From the NCBI GenBank assembly GCA_026387935.1, contig JAPLKU010000012.1, positions 124,001 to 188,000 of the forward strand: 64,000 nucleotides of DNA, given 5' to 3'. The translations under genes were made by a program, and so were the position numbers. Position 1 is the first letter of the stretch, and every line of letters starts with the position of its first letter. The stretch is from Gemmatimonadota bacterium. Its GTDB lineage: Bacteria > Gemmatimonadota > Gemmatimonadetes > Gemmatimonadales > Gemmatimonadaceae. This document shows positions 35,088 through 45,228 of this stretch, piece after piece. The notes under the pieces are model-generated. The model searched no databases. It was not told the origin of the DNA and saw nothing but the letters and a program-made list of their open reading frames with translations.

Positions 35088-36208
35088 AAGTCGGCATTAC
35101 CTGCTATCCGACATATGGCGGATCCGGCGCCGTGGCCACCGAACTTGGCCTCGCCCTCGCGCATCGTGGGCACGAAGTCCACTTCATTACGTACCAGCAG
35201 CCCTTCCGCCTGCCAGTGTTCGTGCCGCGCGTGGCGTTCCACGAGGTGTCGATCGGCCATTACCCCCTCTTTCAATATCCGCCGTACGATCTCGCGCTCG
35301 CGGTAAAAATGCACGAAGTCGCGATGCAGCATGATCTCGACTTGCTGCATGTGCACTACGCCATCCCGCACGCCACGAGCGCCTGGCTCGCCAAGCAGAT
35401 GCTCGCCGAAATTGGCCGCACCATGCCGGTGGTCACCACGCTGCACGGCACGGATATCACCATCGTCGGTCAGGATCACTCGTATCACGCCATTACAAAG
35501 TTCTCGATCGAAAAGTCCGATCGCATCACGGCGGTGTCGAGTTGGTTGAAGGACGAGACCATTCGCGCCTTTGGCTGCGCCAATTGCCGCGTGGATGTCA
35601 TACCGAACTTTGTAGACCCGGCCGTATACACGCGAGCGGCGCACGACTCGGCGCTCAAGCAGGAGTTGGCGGGTGGCCGTCCGATCCTCATGCACATCTC
35701 GAACTTCCGACCGGTGAAGCGTGTACTGGACGTCGTCGGCGCATTCGCGGAAGTGCGACGCGAAGCGGCCGCGGTACTCGTGATGGTCGGTGATGGACCT
35801 GATCGGAGTGCGGCGGAAGACGAAGCGCGTCGCCTGGGCGTATTCGAGGATGTTCGGTTTCTCGGCCGCATTGATGGGGTCGCGCCACTCCTCGCGGTCG
35901 CCGACGTGTATCTGCTCACCACCGATCGAGAGAGCTTCGGACTCAGCGCACTCGAAGCAATGGCGTGCGGTGTGCCCGTCGTGGCGGCAGGCGTCGGCGG
36001 TATCGTCGAGGTCGTCGAAGACGGCGTCACGGGCTCGCTCCATCCGGTCGGTGACGTGAAAGCGATGGGCGCGGCCGCGCTGAAACTCATTCGAGACCAG
36101 GCGCACTGGCAGGGCCAGAGTGACGCAGCGATCGCCCGTGCCAAGGCGCATTTCGGAATTGATGATGTCGTCTCTCAGTATGAGGCGCTCTACCAGACCG
36201 TGAAATGA
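35084..36208 (+). CDS. bshA: N-acetyl-alpha-D-glucosaminyl L-malate synthase BshA
   Basis: 374 aa from a GTG with an AGGAGG site, overlapping miaA. It is a GT4 enzyme with BshA-typical start KVGITCYPTYGGSGAVATELG and FITYQQPFRLPVF, and IGHYPLFQYPPYDLALAVKMHE. The C-terminal nucleotide site is ESFGLSALEAMACGVPVV. BshA joins GlcNAc to L-malate, the first step of bacillithiol synthesis. bshB and bshC are not in this window, so a complete thiol pathway is not proven. Confidence 0.9.
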   Translation: MKVGITCYPTYGGSGAVATELGLALAHRGHEVHFITYQQPFRLPVFVPRVAFHEVSIGHYPLFQYPPYDLALAVKMHEVAMQHDLDLLHVHYAIPHATSAWLAKQMLAEIGRTMPVVTTLHGTDITIVGQDHSYHAITKFSIEKSDRITAVSSWLKDETIRAFGCANCRVDVIPNFVDPAVYTRAAHDSALKQELAGGRPILMHISNFRPVKRVLDVVGAFAEVRREAAAVLVMVGDGPDRSAAEDEARRLGVFEDVRFLGRIDGVAPLLAVADVYLLTTDRESFGLSALEAMACGVPVVAAGVGGIVEVVEDGVTGSLHPVGDVKAMGAAALKLIRDQAHWQGQSDAAIARAKAHFGIDDVVSQYEALYQTVK

Positions 36209-37008
36209 GCCTCTTTCAAGCGGTTGTCCTCGGTGTGCTGCAGGGGCTCGCCGAGTTCCTGCCCATCAGCAGCTCAGCGCACTTGGCGCTCGCGCCGTGG
36301 GCGTTCGGGTGGGAAGAGCCAGGACTCGCCTTCGACGTCGCCCTTCATGCGGGCACGCTCGTCGCCGTGCTCTGGTATTTTCGTAAAGACTGGATCGCGT
36401 TGACGCGCGCCGGATTCGATGCGCTCCGTACGCGCTCATTGGCGACGGAAGATTCACGCCGTCTCGCACTGCTCGTCGTCGGCACGGTTCCCGGCGCGGT
36501 GATCGGCTACCTGTTGCAGAAACAGGCCGAGTCAATGTTCCGCGCTCCGGTGCTCACCGGCGCCGCCTTGATTGTCATGGGCGCCGTGTTATGGCTCGTC
36601 GATCGGCGCGCCGACACGACGCGTCCGCTCACAACAATGAGTTGGAAGGACGCCGTGCTCATCGGGCTGGCGCAGGCGTGCGCGATTGTGCCCGGCGTTT
36701 CGCGGTCAGGCGCCACAATCACAGCGGGCCGCGCACTCGGATTCGATCGCGCCGGAGCGGCGACGTTCAGCTTCCTGATGTCCATGCCCATCACGGCGGC
36801 GGCGGCGGCGCTCAAGGCGCCCGAGGCACTGCGAGCGCCCGATCTGACACCGGTGTTTGTCGGCATGGTGACCGCCGGGGTGAGCGGCTGGTTCGCGATT
36901 AGGGTACTGCTGCGCTACGTACAGCGCCGCGGACTCGGCATCTTCGCGCTTTATCGACTCGTGCTCGGCCTCGTGGTGCTCGCCCTCGCCTGGTCGCGGA
37001 GCGGATGA
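36205..37008 (+). CDS. uppP: Undecaprenyl-diphosphatase UppP (BacA)
   Basis: 267 aa, about eight membrane helices. Two BacA motifs: LQGLAEFLPISSSAHLAL near the N-terminus and VPGVSRSGATITAGRALG mid-protein. It dephosphorylates undecaprenyl diphosphate so that the lipid carrier can be reused. It overlaps bshA and birA. Confidence 0.96.
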   Translation: MSLFQAVVLGVLQGLAEFLPISSSAHLALAPWAFGWEEPGLAFDVALHAGTLVAVLWYFRKDWIALTRAGFDALRTRSLATEDSRRLALLVVGTVPGAVIGYLLQKQAESMFRAPVLTGAALIVMGAVLWLVDRRADTTRPLTTMSWKDAVLIGLAQACAIVPGVSRSGATITAGRALGFDRAGAATFSFLMSMPITAAAAALKAPEALRAPDLTPVFVGMVTAGVSGWFAIRVLLRYVQRRGLGIFALYRLVLGLVVLALAWSRSG

Positions 37009-37751
37009 GCTTCCGCCTGGATGGAATGGATGAGGCGGCGGTGGCGTCGTTCTGCGTCGTGCCGCGCGTGGTGTTGCTCGACGAAGTGAGTTCGACCATG
37101 GATGAAGCGCATTGCCTTGCCGAGTCGGGGGCGCCGAACGGAACGGTGGTGATTGCCAATCGCCAGCTCGCGGGCCGCGGCCGGTTTGGCCGACGCTGGA
37201 CCTCCGAGCCAGGGCTCGGCCTCTGGATGACGGTTCTGCGTCGCGACGTTGAGGTCACGGGGCTCGATGTGCTGAGCCTCCGCATCGGGCTTCGGCTCGC
37301 TGCGGTGCTGGACCCGTTCAGCGACGAACGGGTCACCGTGAAGTGGCCGAACGACCTGCTCGTTCGCCGGCAAAAGCTCGCGGGCATTCTGGTTGAAGCA
37401 CGTTGGCGCGAGGCGGCGATTGAGTGGGCCGCGATTGGAATCGGCGTCAACCTCATCGCGCCGGCCGATCAGCCCGGTGCCATCGGACTGCGCACCGGCA
37501 CGCGACGGATCGATCTCGTTCGCGCGATCATCGGCCAGGTGGCCGAGGCCTGCATGGTGCCTGGGGAGTTCGCCGACAATGAATTGATGGCATTTTCATC
37601 CAGAGATGCCGCGGCGGGCGAGCTGCTGTCGGAGCCGGGCCGCGGGCGGGCCGCTGGCGTAACGTCCAACGGCGCGCTGATTGTCGAAACACCGGCTGGA
37701 CGAGAACTCTTCAGGCGTGGGTCGCTGGTTTTTGCTTCGGAGGCAGGATGA
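37005..37751 (+). CDS. birA: Biotin--[acetyl-CoA-carboxylase] ligase
   Basis: 248 aa. The biotin/lipoyl ligase catalytic domain includes GRGRFGRRWTSEPG and VKWPNDLLVRRQKLAGILVE. There is no N-terminal winged-helix, so it is the class I ligase and not a repressor. A short C-terminal domain follows (GRAAGVTSNGALIVETPAG). It attaches biotin to the carboxylase carrier protein. It overlaps coaX, the same order as in several bacteria. Confidence 0.94.
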   Translation: MSFRLDGMDEAAVASFCVVPRVVLLDEVSSTMDEAHCLAESGAPNGTVVIANRQLAGRGRFGRRWTSEPGLGLWMTVLRRDVEVTGLDVLSLRIGLRLAAVLDPFSDERVTVKWPNDLLVRRQKLAGILVEARWREAAIEWAAIGIGVNLIAPADQPGAIGLRTGTRRIDLVRAIIGQVAEACMVPGEFADNELMAFSSRDAAAGELLSEPGRGRAAGVTSNGALIVETPAGRELFRRGSLVFASEAG

Positions 37752-38548
37752 TTCTGGTCATCGATGCGGGGAATTCGGAAACTACCGTCGGCCTCTGCGA
37801 CGGACTCGCGGTGCGAGAGCGCTGGCGGCTCACGACGGATGCCTCGCGCACGCCCGACGAGGTATTCCTCGTGCTCCATGCATTGGTGGCGTCTTTGCCG
37901 ACACGTCCCAATCTGACCGGCGCCGCGATTGGGTCGGTTGTGCCAAGCGCCACGGCCTCTCTCGCGGGTGCGTGCGAAAAAATCACTGGCACACCGACCA
38001 TTGTGATTGACGGTCGGTCGCCGCTGCCCATCAAACTCGCGGTGGACGAGCCGCTGACCGTGGGCGCGGACCGGATCATCAATACGCTGGCCGCCAGTCG
38101 GATTCACAAACGCGATTGCATCGTGGTCGACATGGGGACGGCCACGACCTTCGACTGCATCACCGCAGATGGGACGTTCCTTGGCGGCGTCATCGCCCCG
38201 GGCGTGCAGATCGCCGGCGAGTCACTCTTTCGGCGGACGTCGAAGCTTCCTGCCACGGAACTCATCCCTCCGAAAAAGGTCATCGGCACGCGCACCGATG
38301 AGTGCATCAGGGCAGGGGTTGTACTGGGCGCCGCTGAGTCTATCGATGGCTTGGTTCGCCGAATCAAGATGGAATGGCCGAACAAATCCACGCCACTCGT
38401 GATTTGCACCGGCGGTCTCGCGGCGCGCTTTTCAAAGATTTGCAGCTCTTTTGATGTCGTCGATCCAGACCTGACACTGGTTGGCTGCGCGATAGCCTAC
38501 GAGCTTCTTGCTCCTTCAAGTAGTTCCAAGAAGAAGACTGCTAAGTAG
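37748..38548 (+). CDS. coaX: Type III pantothenate kinase
   Basis: 266 aa. ASKHA-fold motifs: MILVIDAGNSETTVGL at the N-terminus, GADRIINTLAASR, DMGTATTFDCI, and GGVIAPGVQIAGESL. CoaX starts CoA synthesis by phosphorylating pantothenate. It needs K+ or NH4+ and is not feedback-inhibited. It ends the mutL-to-coaX set. The C-terminal tail is Ser/Lys-rich. Confidence 0.95.
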   Translation: MILVIDAGNSETTVGLCDGLAVRERWRLTTDASRTPDEVFLVLHALVASLPTRPNLTGAAIGSVVPSATASLAGACEKITGTPTIVIDGRSPLPIKLAVDEPLTVGADRIINTLAASRIHKRDCIVVDMGTATTFDCITADGTFLGGVIAPGVQIAGESLFRRTSKLPATELIPPKKVIGTRTDECIRAGVVLGAAESIDGLVRRIKMEWPNKSTPLVICTGGLAARFSKICSSFDVVDPDLTLVGCAIAYELLAPSSSSKKKTAK

Positions 38549-38650
38549 TTGCAGCGTAGCCGCTTATAACGGCTGAAGAAGCTTACCGTACGGCAAACTG
38601 CCCGTGCTCGAATGCAGCGCGGACAACACAAATCAAGCAATAAACAATTG

Positions 38651-38677
38651 CTAGCACTCGTCAATGGCGAGTGCTAG
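38651..38677 (+). promoter_or_regulatory. CIRCE operator upstream of groES
   Basis: CTAGCACTC, a 9-base spacer and GAGTGCTAG form a perfect 9-9-9 inverted repeat matching CIRCE (consensus TTAGCACTC-N9-GAGTGCTAA) 54 bases before groES. CIRCE binds HrcA, so groESL is under HrcA heat-shock repression. The -10 and -35 boxes cannot be placed with confidence. Confidence 0.95.
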
Positions 38678-38731
38678 ATTCCGTGTCTGGTAGTTGTACA
38701 AGGCAATAACCAAACACGAGGAGCTCCGATC

Positions 38732-39040
38732 ATGGCAGCAAAGAGCGCATCAGCGCCGAAAGTCGCGCCGCTCGCAGACCGGGTTGTCGTCAAGCCGCTC
38801 GAAGAGACCGAGCAGATGCGTGGCGGACTGTACATCCCCGACACCGCGAAAGAAAAGCCGCAGCAGGGTGAAGTCATGGCCGTTGGCCCGGGCCGCACCG
38901 AAGATGGCAAGCGCGTAGTGATGGAAGTGAAGGTCGGAGACAAGATCCTCTACGGGAAGTACTCCGGCACCGAAGTGACGATCGAAAACGTGCAGATGCT
39001 GATCCTCCGCGAGACCGACATTCTCGCAGTCGTTGGCTAA
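38732..39040 (+). CDS. groES: Co-chaperonin GroES
   Basis: 102 aa. The mobile loop segment [19 protein letters not shown] and C-terminal beta hairpin [12 protein letters not shown] are typical of GroES. A GAGGAG site precedes the ATG. The heptameric ring caps GroEL. The short N-terminal extension [17 protein letters not shown] is slightly longer than in E. coli (97 aa). CIRCE-controlled, groEL 61 bases on. Confidence 0.97.
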   Translation: MAAKSASAPKVAPLADRVVVKPLEETEQMRGGLYIPDTAKEKPQQGEVMAVGPGRTEDGKRVVMEVKVGDKILYGKYSGTEVTIENVQMLILRETDILAVVG

Positions 39041-39089
39041 GCTCGCGACGCCGTTCTTCCTTCGAATTTCCACCTTCTTTTTACACTAA

Positions 39090-40736
<1,647 letters not shown>

Positions 40737-40764
40737 ACATCAGAGGGTAGACAGGAGATCGTAG

Positions 40765-40797
40765 AGCGGGGGCGCCGAACTTCGGCGCCCCCGCTTT
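40765..40797 (+). terminator. Terminator of groESL
   Basis: AGCGGGGGCGCC pairs with GGCGCCCCCGCT (12-bp stem, 7-base loop GAACTTC) and is followed by TTGCTTGT. It lies 28 bases after the groEL stop. Confidence 0.85.
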
Positions 40798-40826
40798 GCT
40801 TGTGCTGCCGACGGCCAACCGTTTCT

Positions 40827-41621
40827 CTAGATTGCCAACGCGAGCTGTAGTCCGCTGTATTCACCGATCGGCGCGCTCGGGGCTCGGCGCAGCGCGGCAG
40901 CGAGTGACACTTTCCGCGCTCGGTGTGTGACGGCGCGCTTGGTTGCGTTGCACGCAACCTCCGGAGTGTTGTTCACTTCGCTCAAGTGGAGCAGCAGCAC
41001 CGCGCGCAGCGACGCCGTTCCGACGGCGGCAATGAACGCGAGCGTCTGGTCGTTGCTCAAGTGGCCGGTCTTGCTTGCGACGCGGTCCTTGAGGAACGGA
41101 GGGTAGGGGCCGTGCTTCAGCATCTCGGCGCAGTGGTTTGCTTCGATGCAGAGCAGGTCAACGCCCTGGAATGCCGCAACGAGCTGGTCCGACGGTTCGC
41201 CGAGGTCGTGTGCGACGCCCGCGCGCATTCCGGAGGAGCGGGAGGTGATCGCGTACGCGATAGGTTCGGCTGCGTCGTGCGAGACCGGGATCATCTCGAC
41301 ATCGAGCTCTCCAACCTGAATGCGCCCCTGCGCGGCCGTGGCATGCCGACGCATTTCGGCAGGAAGCCCGCGAACCGTTCCCGCGCTCGCGATCACCTGC
41401 CACTGCCAGTTCTTCACGGCCTGCCCAATGCCGCGGGTGTGATCGATGTGTTCGTGCGTCACGACAATCGCACTCACCTGGTCTGGTCGCACGCCGGCAA
41501 CTGCGAGCCGCGTCTTGATTGTGCGCGGCCCCAGCCCGCAGTCCACGAGAATGCGCGTGGTGCCATCGTCCACCAGTATGGCGTTCCCGCTGCTGCCGCT
41601 CCCAAGTGCGACGATTCGCAT
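40827..41621 (-). CDS. MBL-fold metallohydrolase, YycJ/WalJ-like
   Basis: 264 aa from the ATG of MRIVALGSGSSGNAIL, which overlaps the stop of the upstream gene by one base beyond ATG. The metal-binding motif is VVTHEHIDHTRG, followed by PVSHDAAEPIAYAI, AHDLGEP and EANHC, with HLS/EVNNTPE late. The start LGSGSSGNA is characteristic of the WalJ/YycJ group, implicated in DNA metabolism and cell-wall growth control in Firmicutes. It is last in a five-gene minus-strand set. Confidence 0.9.
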   Translation of the reverse strand: MRIVALGSGSSGNAILVDDGTTRILVDCGLGPRTIKTRLAVAGVRPDQVSAIVVTHEHIDHTRGIGQAVKNWQWQVIASAGTVRGLPAEMRRHATAAQGRIQVGELDVEMIPVSHDAAEPIAYAITSRSSGMRAGVAHDLGEPSDQLVAAFQGVDLLCIEANHCAEMLKHGPYPPFLKDRVASKTGHLSNDQTLAFIAAVGTASLRAVLLLHLSEVNNTPEVACNATKRAVTHRARKVSLAAALRRAPSAPIGEYSGLQLALAI

Positions 41622-42832
41622 CAGCGAGAATCCTTCGCGGCGGCCCAAGCGGCAACCAGCGTGTCGCGCATGCGGTCCGTCATCGTCACCTCTCGCCGTT
41701 GCATCACGTGCTTCGCGACGGAGAGGAACTTGTCGAGTGCGTAGGTTTCGAATGGCGCGCGGTCACCCCACGAAAAAGGCGGCACCCGTTTGTCCGGTGA
41801 ATGGTCGCCGAAGACGTTTGCGCCGGCGCCGACGGTAGTGCCAGTCATGAGTCGTGTACCGATCGCCGTTTTGGCGTGATCACCGATCAGCGAACCGAGA
41901 TACTGCATGCCGGTCGCCTGAACGCCGCGCGAGGTCTGCATCTGAATCGCGCCGTAGCTGTTTTTGAGATTGCTCGTCGTCGTGCCGGCGCCGAGGTTGA
42001 CCCACCGGCCGAGGATCGAGTGGCCAATGAAGCCCTCGTGCGCCTTGTTCGAGTGTCCGGTCACGATACTGACACTGATCTCGCCGCAGACGCGCGAGTG
42101 CTCCCCGATGGAGCAGCACGAAATCCGTCCGCCGGCAACTTGCGCACCTGCGCCGATCACGCATGGTCCAGCGAGGCGGGTAAACGCGTGGATTCGCGCC
42201 CCCGCCTCGACCACAACGTCGCCATTCGCGGTATCCACAACGACATGCGGTTCGAAGTATGAGCCGCGGGCCGCCGCGAGCCGATGCTCGCCTATCACAC
42301 TCACGTGTGCCGGTGGCGCGTCGTCACTCAAGTCGGCGAGCACTGAGGCATCCGCCGCCAGCATGTCAGGAAGCACGCGAATCGCATCCCAGCTCTCGGT
42401 CAGCCACCAACCAGCAATGTCACCGACGGTTTTCATCACGAACGCGGCCAGCCCGACGGTACCGTCGGTGTCCGCGGAGAGATCAGCACCCTGCGCCACC
42501 CGCACCGCGGCAATCGCGCCATTGTTCACGACCGCCTCGCCGGGCTTCAGCACTGGAATGAACGCATCCAGAGCCGGTGCAAACCGTGAGTTCACGAGGA
42601 GCGTGCCCCCCGCGACGGAGTGCGACACCGCTGGCGGCGAATCGAATTCCTGAAATGTCGCGAGATGCGGCGCACCGATGAACCCGGAGGCGCCGTGCCC
42701 CATCACGCGGTCCCAGCGGTGCCGGATGAGCGCCGCTCCTGCGCGCGTCTCCCCAAATGGCCGCGTGAGCGCAAAAGGCTCGGCTGCGCGCGCCTGAGCG
42801 TCGTCGTACAACACGTAACCGCTGCCGCTCAC
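41621..42832 (-). CDS. GlmU-like sugar-nucleotide/acyltransferase protein
   Basis: 403 aa from a GTG. The N-terminal part lacks a classic nucleotidyltransferase GGxGxR motif but resembles the putative GlmU-type sugar nucleotidyltransferases of Bacteroidetes. The C-terminal half is a left-handed beta helix of hexapeptide repeats (IGAGAQVAGGRISCCSIGEHS, VNLGAGTTTSNLKNSYG, IGTRLMTGTTVGAGANVFG). Acyltransferase of UDP-sugars is the usual role of this helix. It overlaps the mannose-1-phosphate guanylyltransferase gene by 4 bases. Role in envelope-sugar synthesis is likely; substrate unknown. Confidence 0.75.
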   Translation of the reverse strand: MSGSGYVLYDDAQARAAEPFALTRPFGETRAGAALIRHRWDRVMGHGASGFIGAPHLATFQEFDSPPAVSHSVAGGTLLVNSRFAPALDAFIPVLKPGEAVVNNGAIAAVRVAQGADLSADTDGTVGLAAFVMKTVGDIAGWWLTESWDAIRVLPDMLAADASVLADLSDDAPPAHVSVIGEHRLAAARGSYFEPHVVVDTANGDVVVEAGARIHAFTRLAGPCVIGAGAQVAGGRISCCSIGEHSRVCGEISVSIVTGHSNKAHEGFIGHSILGRWVNLGAGTTTSNLKNSYGAIQMQTSRGVQATGMQYLGSLIGDHAKTAIGTRLMTGTTVGAGANVFGDHSPDKRVPPFSWGDRAPFETYALDKFLSVAKHVMQRREVTMTDRMRDTLVAAWAAAKDSR

Positions 42833-43866
42833 CGTGCTTTTACCGATTCAGGGAGCGTGTCGAGCAGCGCCTTGAGATCGGCGGCGCGCTCAGCCGTCGT
42901 CACCAGGGTCATGCCGTTCAGGGCAACGACCACGAGCCCTTCGACGCCATAGCATACGACCGTGGTGCCTTCCGCATGCACGACATTGTCGCGCGAGTCG
43001 CGAAAGAGTACGCGTCCCGACGGCGTGTTGCCGTTGTCGTCACGCTCGCGGACTGCCGCCAGCGCCGCCCACGTGCCAACGTCGCTCCAGCCAAACGTGC
43101 CAGGCATGACCAGCATGCGCGAGCTGCGTTCGAGTACGCCAACATCAATCGCAATCGATTTCACCGCCGCAAAGAATGCGTCCGCGTCCGTCGGATGTGC
43201 GGCCAGCGCCGGCGCCACCTCCGGGCAGTGCACCTTGACCTCATCGAGAAGGTCTCCGGCCGTCCAGGCAAAAATGCCGGAGTTCCAGAAGCAACCGGCC
43301 GCGACAAGCGCTTCGGCGCGCGCTGCATCAGGTTTTTCAATGAATCGCTTGACGCGTCGCAGTGATCCGCGCACGACGTCGCCAGGTTCGATATAGCCGA
43401 GTCCGGTGTCCGCACGCTCAGGCACAATCCCGACGGTCACGAGCGCATGTTCGGCCACGGCCGCGTCGGCCGCCGCGATCAGTGTTGCGCGATATGCGGC
43501 CACATCGTGCACGGCCCAGTCGGCGTGCACCGACAGAATCGGCGCATCGACGCCGGCACGTTGCGCAATCAGGTTCGCGGCCCACGCGAGCGCCGCAGCG
43601 GTGCCCGCCGGTCGCGGTTCCGCGATGACATTGTCGGCCGGCAGTTCGGGCGCGACGGCGCGGATCGCCGGAACCAACGATGCGTTCGTCAGCACCAGCG
43701 TATGTGCCGCATCGGCCACGGGAGCCATTCGGTCCAGCGTATCCCGTAGCATCGGCTGCGATGACACGAGCGGCAACAACTGTTTGGGGCGCTCCGGTGT
43801 GCTCAGCGGCCAGAAGCGTGAACCCACTCCGCCCGCGAGGACGACGGCCCAGCGTGCCGAACTCAC
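42829..43866 (-). CDS. manC: Mannose-1-phosphate guanylyltransferase
   Basis: 345 aa from a GTG. The nucleotidyltransferase signature is VLAGGVGSRFWPLSTPERPKQ (here split as GGVGSRFWPLS, PERPKQLLPL), with WNSGIFAWTAGDLL, FIEKPDAARAEALVA and MPGTFGWSDVGTW. It joins GTP and mannose-1-phosphate to GDP-mannose for envelope glycans. There is no phosphomannose isomerase domain (as in dual-domain ManC). It lies between the response regulator and the GlmU-like gene. Confidence 0.9.
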   Translation of the reverse strand: MSSARWAVVLAGGVGSRFWPLSTPERPKQLLPLVSSQPMLRDTLDRMAPVADAAHTLVLTNASLVPAIRAVAPELPADNVIAEPRPAGTAAALAWAANLIAQRAGVDAPILSVHADWAVHDVAAYRATLIAAADAAVAEHALVTVGIVPERADTGLGYIEPGDVVRGSLRRVKRFIEKPDAARAEALVAAGCFWNSGIFAWTAGDLLDEVKVHCPEVAPALAAHPTDADAFFAAVKSIAIDVGVLERSSRMLVMPGTFGWSDVGTWAALAAVRERDDNGNTPSGRVLFRDSRDNVVHAEGTTVVCYGVEGLVVVALNGMTLVTTAERAADLKALLDTLPESVKAR

Positions 43867-43867
43867 G

Positions 43868-44254
43868 TCAGGAAACGCCCGGGGCGGTCGCGGTCAGTTC
43901 CGCGACGCGCGCAAAGAGACGCTTCGGACTGAACGGCTTCGTCAGGAAATCGTCCACATTCAGCTTGAAGGCTTCCTCACGATGCTGTTCATGCCCGCCC
44001 GCGGTCAGGATCATGCAGGGCAGGGCGGACCAACGCGCGTCGGCGCGAATCCGCGCCAGCACTTCAAGCCCGGTGAGGCCTGGCATCATCACATCGAGGA
44101 GCACCAGGGCGATATCGGGGTATTCCTCCAGAGCGCTCAACGCGGCCGGCCCGTCACTCACCAGCGTTACCCGGAATGGACCTTGCTCGAGCTTTGTCTG
44201 AATGATCCGACCGATGTGGGGCTCGTCATCGGCAACCAGTACATGGATGGTCAC
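43868..44254 (-). CDS. Single-domain response regulator
   Basis: 128 aa, receiver domain only. Acidic pocket DDEP (residues 9-12), phosphoacceptor Asp in LVLLDVMMPG, and the conserved Lys in DFLTKPFS. There is no output domain, so it works through protein contacts (CheY-like). It is 24 bases after the roadblock gene and one base before manC. No sensor kinase is adjacent on the same strand; the kinase on the plus strand is 2 kb away. Confidence 0.93.
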   Translation of the reverse strand: MTIHVLVADDEPHIGRIIQTKLEQGPFRVTLVSDGPAALSALEEYPDIALVLLDVMMPGLTGLEVLARIRADARWSALPCMILTAGGHEQHREEAFKLNVDDFLTKPFSPKRLFARVAELTATAPGVS

Positions 44255-44278
44255 TGGTGCCTGTCGACAGCGTCGGTG

Positions 44279-44632
44279 CTAGACCAGTGCCGCGATGTTG
44301 GCGCGGTTGCGGCGGAGTTCATACAACAGCTGCCCGAGGTTCGCCGACGGCTGCACCAGCACGAGCAGTACGGCGTCTGCCGACAGGCAGCATACCACGG
44401 CCATGCCGCGCTCATGCTCGAGGATCGCCGTCTGCAGGGCGCCGAGCTGCGCGGCCGCGCCAAACTCATCGGCGAACTGCACAATCGATGGGACATGCGC
44501 CGCAATGTGTTCAGCGTCCACTTCGTCCACCGTCTGGCTGTCGATCAGGAGCCCATCACGGCCAAGGACCACCGCCGCCTCGACTCCCTCGCGCTGCCGG
44601 ATGGCGCCAACAAGGTCGCGAATCGTGGGCAT
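44279..44632 (-). CDS. Roadblock/LC7-domain protein
   Basis: 117 aa. One roadblock/LC7 domain with the pattern IRDLVGAIRQREGVEAAVVLG, GLLIDSQTVDEVDAEHIAAH and AVVCCLSADAVLLVLV. MglB-type roadblock proteins regulate small GTPases such as MglA; no GTPase is in this window. A GGGAG site precedes the ATG. It is first in the minus-strand set and may link to the response regulator beside it. Confidence 0.85.
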   Translation of the reverse strand: MPTIRDLVGAIRQREGVEAAVVLGRDGLLIDSQTVDEVDAEHIAAHVPSIVQFADEFGAAAQLGALQTAILEHERGMAVVCCLSADAVLLVLVQPSANLGQLLYELRRNRANIAALV

Positions 44633-44721
44633 GCGCGCTCCCTGCAGTGAGGGTGGTGTTCGGGGTGAATCGACCGAGAAGTTGATCGAAGTGTACGCGT
44701 CATACGAATGAAGTCAAGCTT

Positions 44722-45219
44722 GTGATTCGCTTGAAGTTGGCTCTCCCAAAGGGTACACTACTCCTCCAGCCCATGACCACGGGCACGCCGACGAACTCGC
44801 CGGTCGCACTCAGTCTGACGAACAAGGCCATCACGCGGCTCGATGGCGGCTTTGACTTTGACATTGCGTTCGACCTGAATGCGCTTGGCAAGCCGGTCAT
44901 CCTGCCCATCGGGCTTGTGGGCACCCCGATCGGCGGCGCGCACTTGGTTGGCTTGAAGCGCATGTCGGGCGTGTTCGATTCGGTGACCGAAGCCCCGAAA
45001 TCCGGCTACGTATTCGATTCGACCGTTGTCGTCTCTGCCGGACAGGTCCTCGCAATTCAGGCGCAGGTGAGCATCTGCAGCTATTCGATCACCCCCTACA
45101 TCTTTGCGAAAGTCGTTATTGACTCCGTGCAGATGCCCACGCGCACGCTCTTTGGCCGCACGCTCATTAACCTGAACTGCGGTTTTCGCTCGCTGGTGCC
45201 GGGCACTCCGACGTTCTAG
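44722..45219 (+). CDS. Conserved-looking hypothetical protein, 165 aa
   Basis: From a GTG (MIRLKLALPKGTLLLQP); the ATG of MTTGTPTNSPVALSL 17 codons on is another possible start. I do not recognise a family. The protein is mostly beta-like (FDFDIAFDLNALGKPVILP, GLVGTPIGGAHLVG, YVFDSTVVVSAGQVLAIQAQ), with no signal peptide or membrane helix. It is 9 bases from serS, so it is probably co-transcribed. The regular hydrophobic alternation suggests a beta-sandwich, perhaps a phage-, lipocalin- or virion-like fold. That is a guess. Confidence 0.65.
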   Translation: MIRLKLALPKGTLLLQPMTTGTPTNSPVALSLTNKAITRLDGGFDFDIAFDLNALGKPVILPIGLVGTPIGGAHLVGLKRMSGVFDSVTEAPKSGYVFDSTVVVSAGQVLAIQAQVSICSYSITPYIFAKVVIDSVQMPTRTLFGRTLINLNCGFRSLVPGTPTF

Positions 45220-45228
45220 GCTGCTCTC

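Noticed and set aside
38560-38580. Terminator after coaX (AGCCG...CGGCT)
   Set aside because: The stem is only 5 bp and is followed by GAAGAAGC, not a T run.
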